The position numbers were made by a program, and so were the translations under genes. DNA of 64,000 bases from Notolepis coatsorum (taxonomy: Eukaryota; Chordata; Actinopteri; Aulopiformes; Paralepididae), in the NCBI GenBank assembly GCA_963971535.1, contig OZ020589.1, positions 96,034,324-96,098,323 on the forward strand, given 5' to 3'. Below, piece by piece: positions 55,746-64,000 of this stretch. How positions within the stretch are numbered: position 1 is the first letter of the stretch; the number at the start of each line of letters is the position of its first letter. The notes beneath the pieces are model-generated. The model did not search any database. It saw only the letters and a list, made by a program, of their open reading frames with translations, and was not told the DNA's origin.

Positions 55746-57207
55746 ATTTGATTTGATTTGATTTTTATTTAGTACATACAATTTATACAATAGTATAAAA
55801 ACAAGGGGTACAAGGATAACATGTGAAAGTCTGTCGACTTGTTTCCAACATGGTCCCAAGAAAAATACAATAAATCACAAAGAAAGAGTTAAGATAAAAT
55901 AGATACAACAAGTAGATAAAATAGACAACACAATTTTCTAAGAGCCTCATTACAGCATGTCATGTTCCTGTTCTTCAAGAGTGGTGGCCAAGCACCCTCT
56001 GCAACCTATTGTTGCAGATGTCGCTTCACACCCCTCTTGAAGACAGCAATAGTGGGGGAGTTTTGGATGGCCCTGGGCAGAGAGTTCCACAGCCGGCAGG
56101 CTGTAGACAGAAAGCCATTCTGTGAATAGGAACCCTTTCTAGGCTCATAAACTGAGAGCTGTCCAGACCGTAACTGTCGTCCGTGGACCTGGCCACGCAG
56201 GACAATACGAGAGCATAAATATCTGGGGGCAGATCCATTTAACATTTTATACATATGTCCCAGTTTCAGAAAGGAGACCCTCTGCTCCACAGGGAGCCAT
56301 CCCACCTCATTGAAGTGACATGGCTCAATATGGGTTCGAGGTGGCAGATTTAGGACCAATCGTATGGTCTTATTTTGGCTGGTTTGTAGCCTGTGTTTAC
56401 ATTCCACTGTAACACCACTATACCAGTACGTACTTGCATAGTCATATTGGCTGAGGATCATGCAGTTGGCAAGCAGTTTCATAGTTTCCAGTGATAAGAA
56501 CCTCTTTTTTCTGTGCAAAAATTTCACCCTTGTGTTAACTTTTTTGATCACCTTCAGGGCCATTGTTTTCCCTGAGAGTGTTTGGTCGAGGTCTGCACCT
56601 AGGTATTTAACACAGTCTCTAGACTCGACACTGAAGCCATTACAGCTTATCTCAAGTCGGGAACATTCCTTTAATTTATGTTTTGAGCTGAATAGAATTG
56701 ACTCAGTTTTTCCAAGGTGAATAGATAATCTGTTGTCAACTAACCATTTGTGAAGGCTTTCCAGCTCCCTACTGAGACCGGCTTGTATTTCTGCCGTGTC
56801 GTCTCCAGACACCAGAAGTGCTGAGTCGTCAGCATACAGTAGGACACCATGTCATTAACATATAGTGAAAATAGCACTGGAGCAAGGATGCTGCCTTGCG
56901 GCACCCCACATGTTATTTCATTATATGAAGATGCAACACCATTTATGTTCACAACCTGGGTCCTCCCAGTCAAGTACGACCTGAACCATCTCACCGACCC
57001 ATCGTCCATCCCACAGGCTTTGAGCTTCTCAAGCAGGATCTGATGGTCAACAGTATCAAATGCTTTCTGCAGGTCAATCAGAACCATGCCAGTTCGTTTG
57101 CCACAGTCCATCTGGGTTCGAATATGGTCAGTGAGATCAATCAGGCAAGCATCCGTAGAATACCCAGGGCGAAAGCCAGACTGGAATTGATAAAGGAGAT
57201 CTGTCTG
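55746..57207 (-). mobile_element. LINE inserted in the minisatellite, frameshifted
   Basis: The minus strand reads from about 57205: LLYQFQSGFRPGYSTDACLI, MVLIDLQKAFDTVDHQILL, FRSYLTGRTQVVNINGVASS, CGVPQGSILAPVLFSLYVND. A deletion then shifts the frame, and the catalytic LYADD (56826-56837) continues in the other frame through SGDDTAEIQAGLSRELESLH, LSIHLGKTESILFSS, ASTYWYSGVTVECKHRLQTS and LWNSLPRAIQNSPTIAVFKR to 56006. The 3' UTR ends in ATTTG repeats at 55746. The endonuclease and the start of the reverse transcriptase are missing. Minisatellite units abut both edges. Confidence 0.88.
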
Positions 57208-59905
57208 GACATACAGTAGATGAGGGGGACATACAGTAGACAAGGGGGGGACATACAGTAGACAAGGGGGACATACAGTAGACAAGGGGGGACATACAGT
57301 AGACAATGGGGGACATACAGTAGACAAGGGGGACATACAGTAGACAAGGGGGACATACAGTAGACGAGGGGGACATACTGTAGATGAGGGGGACATACTG
57401 TAGGTGAGGGGGACATACAGTAGACAAGGGGGGGACATACAGTAGACAAGGGGGACATACAGTAGACGAGGGGGACATACAGTAGATGAGGGGGACATAC
57501 AGTAGATGAGGGGGACATACAGTAGATGAGGGGGACATACAGTAGACAATGGGGGGACATACAGTAGACAAGGGGGACATACAGTAGACAAGGGGGACAT
57601 ACAGTAGATGAGGGGGACATACAGTAGACAAGGGGGACATACAGTAGACAAGGGGGACATACAGTAGACAAGGGGGACATACAGTAGACAAGGGGGACAT
57701 ACAGTAGACAAGGGGGACATACAGTAGACAAGGGGGACATACAGTAGACGAGGGGGACATACAGTAGATGAGGGGGACATACAGTAGACGAGGGGGACAT
57801 ACAGTAGATGAGGGGGACATACAGTAGACAAGGGGGACATACAGTAGATGAGGGGGACATACAGTAGATGAGGGGGACATACAGTAGACAAGGGGGACAT
57901 ACAGTAGATGAGGGGGACATACAGTAGACGAGGGGGACATACAGTAGATGAGGGGGACATACAGTAGACGAGAGGGACATACAGTAGACAAGGGGGACAT
58001 ACAGTAGACGAGGGGGACATACAGTAGATGAGGGGGACATACAGTAGATGAGGGGGACATACAGTATACAAGGGGGACATACAGTAGATGAGGGGGACAT
58101 ACAGTAGACGAGGGGGACATACAGTAGATGAGGGGGACATACAGTAGACGAGGGGGACATACAGTAGACAAGGGGGACATACAGTAGACGAGGGGGACAT
58201 ACAGTAGATGAGGGGGACATACAGTAGATGAGGGGGACATACAGTAGACGAGGGGGACATACAGTAGATGAGGGGGACATACAGTAGACAAGGGGGACAT
58301 ACAGTAGATGAGGGGGACATACAGTAGATGAGGGGGGCATACAGTAGACGAGGGGGACATACAGTAGATGAGGGGGACATACAGTAGATGAGGGGGACAT
58401 ACAGTAGACGAGGGGGACATACAGTAGACAAGGGGGACATACAGTAGATGAGGGGGGACATACAGTAGACGAGGGGGACATACAGTAGACAAGGGGGACA
58501 TACAGTAGATGAGGGGGACATACAGTAGACGAGGGGGACATACAGTCGACAAGGGGGACATACATTAGACGAGCGGGACATACAGTAGATGAGGGGACAT
58601 ACAGTAGATGAGGGGACATACAGTAGATGAGGGGGACATACAGTAGACAAGGGGGACATACAGTAGACAAGGGGGACATACAGTAGACAAGGGGGACATA
58701 CAGTAGATGAGGGGGACATACAGTAGACGAGGGGGACATACAGTAGATGAGGGGGACATACAGTAGACGAGGGGGACATACAGTAGACAAGGGGGACATA
58801 CAGTAGACGAGGGGGACATACAGTAGATGAGGGGGACATACAGTAGATGAGGGGGACATACAGTAGACGAGGGGGACATACAGTAGATGAGGGGGACATA
58901 CAGTAGACAAGGGGGACATACAGTAGATGAGGGGGACATACAGTAGATGAGGGGGGCATACAGTAGACGAGGGGGACATACAGTAGATGAGGGGGACATA
59001 CAGTAGATGAGGGGGACATACAGTAGACGAGGGGGACATACAGTAGACAAGGGGGACATACAGTAGATGAGGGGGGACATACAGTAGACGAGGGGGACAT
59101 ACAGTAGACAAGGAGGACATACAGTAGATGAGGGGGGACATACAGTAGACGAGGGGGACATACAGTAGACAAGGGGGACATACAGTAGATGAGGGGGGAC
59201 ATACAGTAGATGAGGGGGACATACAGTAGATGAGGGGGACATACAGTCGACAAGGGGGACATACAGTAGACGAGCGGGACATACAGTAGATGAGGGGACA
59301 TACAGTAGATGAGGGGACATACAGTAGATGAGGGGGACATACAGTAGACAAGGGGGACATACAGTAGACAAGGGGGACATACAGTAGACAAGGGGGACAT
59401 ACAGTAGATGAGGGGGACATACAGTAGATGAGGGGGATATACAATAGACAAGGGGGACATACAGTAGATGAGGGGGACATACAGTAGATGAGGGGGACAT
59501 ACAGTAGATGAGGGGGACATACAGTAGATGCGGGGGACATACAGTAGACAAGGGGGACATACAGTAGATGAGGGGGACATACAGTAGATGAGGGGGACAT
59601 ACAGTAGACAAGGGGGACATACAGTAGATGAGGGGGACATACAGTAGATGAGGGGGACATACAGTAGACAAGGGGGACATACAGTAGATGAGGGGGACAT
59701 ACAGTAGATGAGGGGGACATACAGTAGACAAGGGGGACATACAGTAGACGAGGGGGACATACAGTAGACGAGGGGGACATACAGTAGATGAGGGGGACAT
59801 ACAGTAGACAAGGGGGACATACAGTAGACAAGGGGGACATACAGTAGACGAGGGGGACATACAGTAGACGAGGGGGACATACAGTAGACAAGGGGGACAT
59901 ACAGT
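57208..59905. repeat. 20-bp G-rich minisatellite, block 2
   Basis: About 130 units, very regular at 20 bp. The order of unit variants from about 58142 (ending in the rare AGGGGGGCAT unit near 58333) is repeated from about 58761 to 58960. The rare CAGTCGAC unit followed by GAGCGGGACAT recurs at 58543 and 59244, so a 600-700 bp segment has been duplicated. Confidence 0.97.
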
Positions 59906-61856
59906 AGAATGAATGAATGAATGAATGAATGAATTTTTATTCACACACACACGATACTTTTTACATGCGAGTATCCTCATGTGATAACATGTCGCAAATT
60001 GTGTGCATGTGCCAGGTCTCCCAAGAAGCTATTTAAAGCTTTTGGAGGGAGCCTGAACACAGATACAAACAGAATATGAACAAACAAAACAATAATAAAT
60101 AAACAAAAACAAACAAACAAAAACAAAACAAAAAAATACAACGTGGGTAGGTTTACACACCTACCTACTAACTGACATATAATAGAGATACATAATACAG
60201 AACATTTTATTCCTAAGTTATAATTTTAATTAGAGATATGATTTGATCAGTTCCTCTTTCAGTGATTTTTTAAAGGTTTTAAAGGTATTAGTCATTTTTA
60301 GATTTTCATCAAGCTTGTTCCAGATCTGTGGACCCCTGCATGCTATGCTTAGGCTAGCACAATTTAGCCTTCTCCTCTTGCCAGATATAAGATGCTTGTT
60401 TCTTGTGTTGTGGATGTGCAGTGGTTGGCAGACTGGGACAAGCTCAGACAGTCTGTGATTCATGTTGTTGACAACTTGATACATAATTGATGCGTTTTGA
60501 TGAATGTTAAATTCAGCGAGCCTCAGGAGACCAAAGCGATGGAAAAGAGGCTTTGAGGGCGCTCGATACCCGGACCATGACAGCACTCGTAGTATCCTCT
60601 TTTGTAGGCTTTCTAGTTTTTTGAGATGGCTGGGGTATGTGTTGCACCATATGACGTTACAGTAATTAATGAGGGGTTCAAACAGGGTTTTGTATAAAGT
60701 GAGAAGGGCAGGCAAGGGAAGAAAATGACGTATTTTGCAGAATAAGCCAACATATTTGGACAGTTTTGTTTGTAGGTATTTTATGTGGCATTTGAAGTTG
60801 AGTGACTCATCGATGATGACCCCCAGGAATTTTGTGGACGCCACTCTTGACAGCTCCTTTCCATTTATTTTTATGCACATGTGATGTGTGTGCATCCGAT
60901 TTGAGTGGAAGACAATAAAGTTTGTTTTGCTGAGATTTAGTGATAACTTGTTGCATTTGAACCAGGTGTCCACTTTTTGTAGTTCTGTATTGAGTAGATC
61001 TTGTAGCTTGAGTGGATTTTTGTGTGACAGAAACAAATGAGTGTCATCAGCGAATATAACTTTGTGCAGAAGTACAGATGAGTTGACAAAGTCATTTATA
61101 TAGAGAATAAATAGTAAAGGCCCTAGAATTGACCCCTGGGGGACCCCATATTTGATGTCCATTTTTATTCATTTGTGATTGTTTATATCGACGTACTGTT
61201 GCCTACCATGTAAATAGCTACTGAACCAGTTGAGAGCCAGACCCCTTATGCCATAATGGTGTAGTTTCCCAAGTAGAATGGTGAAGTCAATGGTGTCAAA
61301 AGCCTTTGATAGATCCAGGAAAACGCCCACCCCACAATCACCCTGATCAATGGCATCATGTATTTTTTCTATTAGGTCTAATATTGCCATGTTTGTAGTT
61401 CTTTTTTTCCTGAAGCCGTATTGTGAATTGGTGAGTATATCTAGCTTGGTGGTGTATTCGCTTAATCTATTGTACACAACTCTCTCATAGACTTTGGATA
61501 GAGCTGGTAATACGGATATTGGACGGTAATTATTAATACTATTTTTGTCACCTGATTTATATATGGGTATTATTCTCCCAATTTTGATGTTTTTTGGCAC
61601 CACACCATGTAGTAAGGACAAATTAATACAGTGAGCGAGTGGTCTGACTATAATATTGGCTATGGCTATTAGGATTTTGCTGCATATTCCATCAGCACCG
61701 GCTGTGCGAGTGTCCTTCATCTTCATGATAATGTTGAATAGTTCATCATGGTCAGTTGGTTTCATGAAAAAAGAGTTAATATAGTTACCTGATAAATACT
61801 GTTTAAAAGACACACCCCCGGGATGGCTAATTTTATTCGCCAGGTCTTCACCAATG
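59906..61856 (-). mobile_element. LINE inserted in the minisatellite, one in-frame stop
   Basis: From the 5' edge at about 61856 the minus strand encodes [80 protein letters not shown] and [24 protein letters not shown] at 61169-61171 follows, then in the same frame KYGVPQGSILGPLLFILYIN, the catalytic KVIFADDTHLF, NKLSLNLSKTNFIVFHS and the C-terminus with GPQIWNKLDENLKMTNTFKT, ending at 60230. A 3' UTR runs to a GAATGAAT tail at 59906. Apart from the stop, the reverse transcriptase is whole; the endonuclease is absent. It is a different lineage from the copy at 55746. Confidence 0.9.
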
Positions 61857-64000
61857 AGATGAGGGGGACATACAGTAGATGAGGGGGACATACAGTAGAC
61901 AAGGGGGGGCATACAGTAGACAAGGGGGGACATACAGTAGACAAGGGGGGACATACAGTAGATGAGGGGGACATACAGTAGATGAGGGGGACATACAGTA
62001 GACAAGGGGGACATACAGTAGATGAAGGGGGACATACAGTAGACAAGGGGGACATACAGTAGACAAGGGGGACATACAGTAGATGAGGGGGATATACAGT
62101 CGATGAGGGGGATATACAGTAGATGAGGGGGACATACAGTAGATGAGGGGGACATACAGTAAATGAGGGGGACATACAGTAGACAAGGGGGACATACAGT
62201 AGACAAGGGGGACATGCAGTAGATGAGGGGGACATACAGTAGACAAGGGGGACATACAGTAGACAAGGGAGACATACAGTAGACGAGGGGGACATACAGA
62301 AGACGAGGGGGACATACAGTAGACGAGGGGGACATACAGTAGATGAGGGGGACATACAGTAGATGAGGGGGACATACAGTAGACAAGGGGGACATACAGT
62401 AGATGAGGGGGACATACAGTAGATGAGGGGGAGATACAGTAGACAAGGGGGACATACAGTAGATGAGGGGGACATACAGTAGATGAGGGGGGACATACAG
62501 TAGACAAGGGGGACATACAGTAGATGAGGGGGACATACAGTAGATGAGGGGGGACATACAGTAGAAAAGGGGGACATACAGTAGATGAGGGGGACATACA
62601 GTAGATGAGGGGGACATACAGTAGACAAGGGGGACATACAGTAGATGAGGGGGACATACAGTAGATGAGGGGGACATACTGTAGATGAGGGGGACATACA
62701 GTAGATGAGGGGGACATACAGTAGATGAGGGGGACATACAGTAGATGAGGGGGACATACAGTAGATGAGGGGGACATACAGTAGACGAGGGGGATATACA
62801 GTAGACGAGGGGGACATACAGTAGATGAGGGGGACATACAGTAGATGAGGGGGACATACAGTAGACAAGGGGGACATACAGTAGACAAGGGGGACATACA
62901 GTAGATGAGGGGGACATACAGTAGATGAGGGGGACATACAGTAGACAAGGGGGACATACAGTAGATGAGGGGGACATACAGTAGATGAGGGGGACATACA
63001 GTAGATGAGGGGGACATACAGTAGATGAGGGGGGACATACAGTAGATGAGGGGGACATACAGTAGACGAGGGGGACATACAGTAGATGAGGGGGACATAC
63101 AGTAGATGAGGGGGACATACAGTAGATGAGGGGGGACATACAGTAGATGAGGGGGACATACAGTAGACGAGGGGGACATACAGTAGATGAGGGGGACATA
63201 CAGTAGATGAGGGGGACATACAGTAGATGAGGGGGACATACAGTAGACGAGGGGGACATACAGTAGATGAGGGGGACATACAGTAGATGAGGGGGGACAT
63301 ACAGTAGATGAGGGGGACATACAGTAGACGAGGGGGACATACAGTAGATGAGGGGGACATACAGTAGATGAGGGGGACATACAGTAGATGAGGGGGACAT
63401 ACAGTAGACGAGGGGGACATACAGTAGATGAGGGGGACATACAGTAGATGAGGGGGGCATACAGTAGATGAGGGGGACATACAGTAGATGAGGGGGACAT
63501 ACAGTAGATGAGGGGGACATACAGTAGACGAGGGGGACATACAGTAGACAAGGGGGACATACAGTAGATGAGGGGGGACATACAGTAGACGAGGGGGACA
63601 TACAGTAGACGAGGGGGACATACAGTAGACGAGGGGGACATACAGTATACGAGGGGGACATACAGTATACGAGGGGGACATACAGTAGACGAGGGGGACA
63701 TACAGTCGACAAGGGGGACATACAGTAGATGAGCGGGACATACAGTAGATGAGGGGGACATACAGTAGATGAGGGGGACATACAGTAGACAAGGGGGACA
63801 TACAGTAGACAAGGGGGACATACAGTAGACAAGGGGGACATACAGTAGATGAGGGGGACATACAGTAGATAAGGGGGACATACAGTAGATGAGGGGGACA
63901 TACAGTAGACAAGGGGGACATACAGTAGATGAGGGGGACATACAGTAGACAAGGGGGACATACAGTAGATGAGGGGGACATACAGTAGACATGGGGGACA
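61857..64000. repeat. 20-bp G-rich minisatellite, block 3 (runs off the window)
   Basis: The same unit resumes after the LINE, with mainly ATGAG variants and occasional GGGGGG units spaced in recurring patterns about 160-180 bp apart between 63010 and 63300. The CAGTCGAC unit and a GAGCGGGACAT unit appear again near 63705-63730. The array is open at the window end. Confidence 0.97.

Noticed and set aside
54363..55859. Minus-strand frames of 300-500 codons with PPCLLYVP repeats
   Set aside because: All three frames are equally open because the 20-bp unit lacks stops. Indels in the G run change frame freely, so there is no sign of coding constraint.

Overview
The window reads as vertebrate nuclear DNA, most likely from a teleost fish. 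The evidence is spliced vertebrate-type genes (a multi-domain scavenger receptor cysteine-rich gene and a creatine kinase-type gene), several classes of fish-like non-LTR retrotransposon, a DIRS-type tyrosine-recombinase retrotransposon, tRNA-derived SINEs, many hAT and TTAA-flanked elements, and very abundant CA/CT/AT microsatellites and minisatellites. I cannot name the species. There is nothing prokaryotic here: no operons and no CRISPR. Most long open frames are by-products of tandem repeats.

Gene content is small. On the minus strand, five exons (about 26.2 kb down to 3.3 kb) each encode one SRCR domain. All are symmetrical phase 1-1 exons whose lengths are multiples of three, with AG/GT borders, so they splice together in frame. 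They are an internal piece of a secreted or membrane scavenger-receptor-like protein; no signal peptide, transmembrane segment or 3' end is in the window. One domain (4153-4446) lacks cysteines 2 and 7, which pair with each other in this fold, and a 78-bp broken copy of another exon lies at 7267-7344. On the plus strand, two exons (53244-53442 and 54194-54348) encode the N-terminal part of a divergent creatine kinase-like phosphagen kinase, whose remaining exons lie beyond the window. Two small upstream exon candidates (45896-45911 and 46389-46435) would join it in frame. An unrecognised Ala/Ser/Thr-rich open frame sits at 1795-2907.

The rest is transposons and tandem repeats, often nested. 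About 0-3 kb: the A/S/T-rich frame and a LINE relic. 3-26 kb: SRCR introns swollen by LINEs, SINEs, hAT elements and fold-back DNA. 26.5-30.2 kb: SINEs and two large fold-back elements. 30.8-37.2 kb: a 27-bp minisatellite split by a decayed DIRS-type element. 37.2-53 kb: short non-autonomous transposons, several with exact 8-bp or TTAA target duplications, including a transposon-within-transposon at 46.7-48.9 kb. 54.4-64 kb: a 20-bp G-rich minisatellite in the third creatine kinase intron, itself interrupted by two LINE copies and running off the window end.

The host genes have no evident joint function; they are neighbours on opposite strands. The mobile elements can be ordered in relative age by nesting: for example tRNA-SINE, then hAT inserted into it (14068-16146); older hAT, then younger hAT (8636-11050; 47500-48897); minisatellite, then DIRS and LINEs inserted into it.
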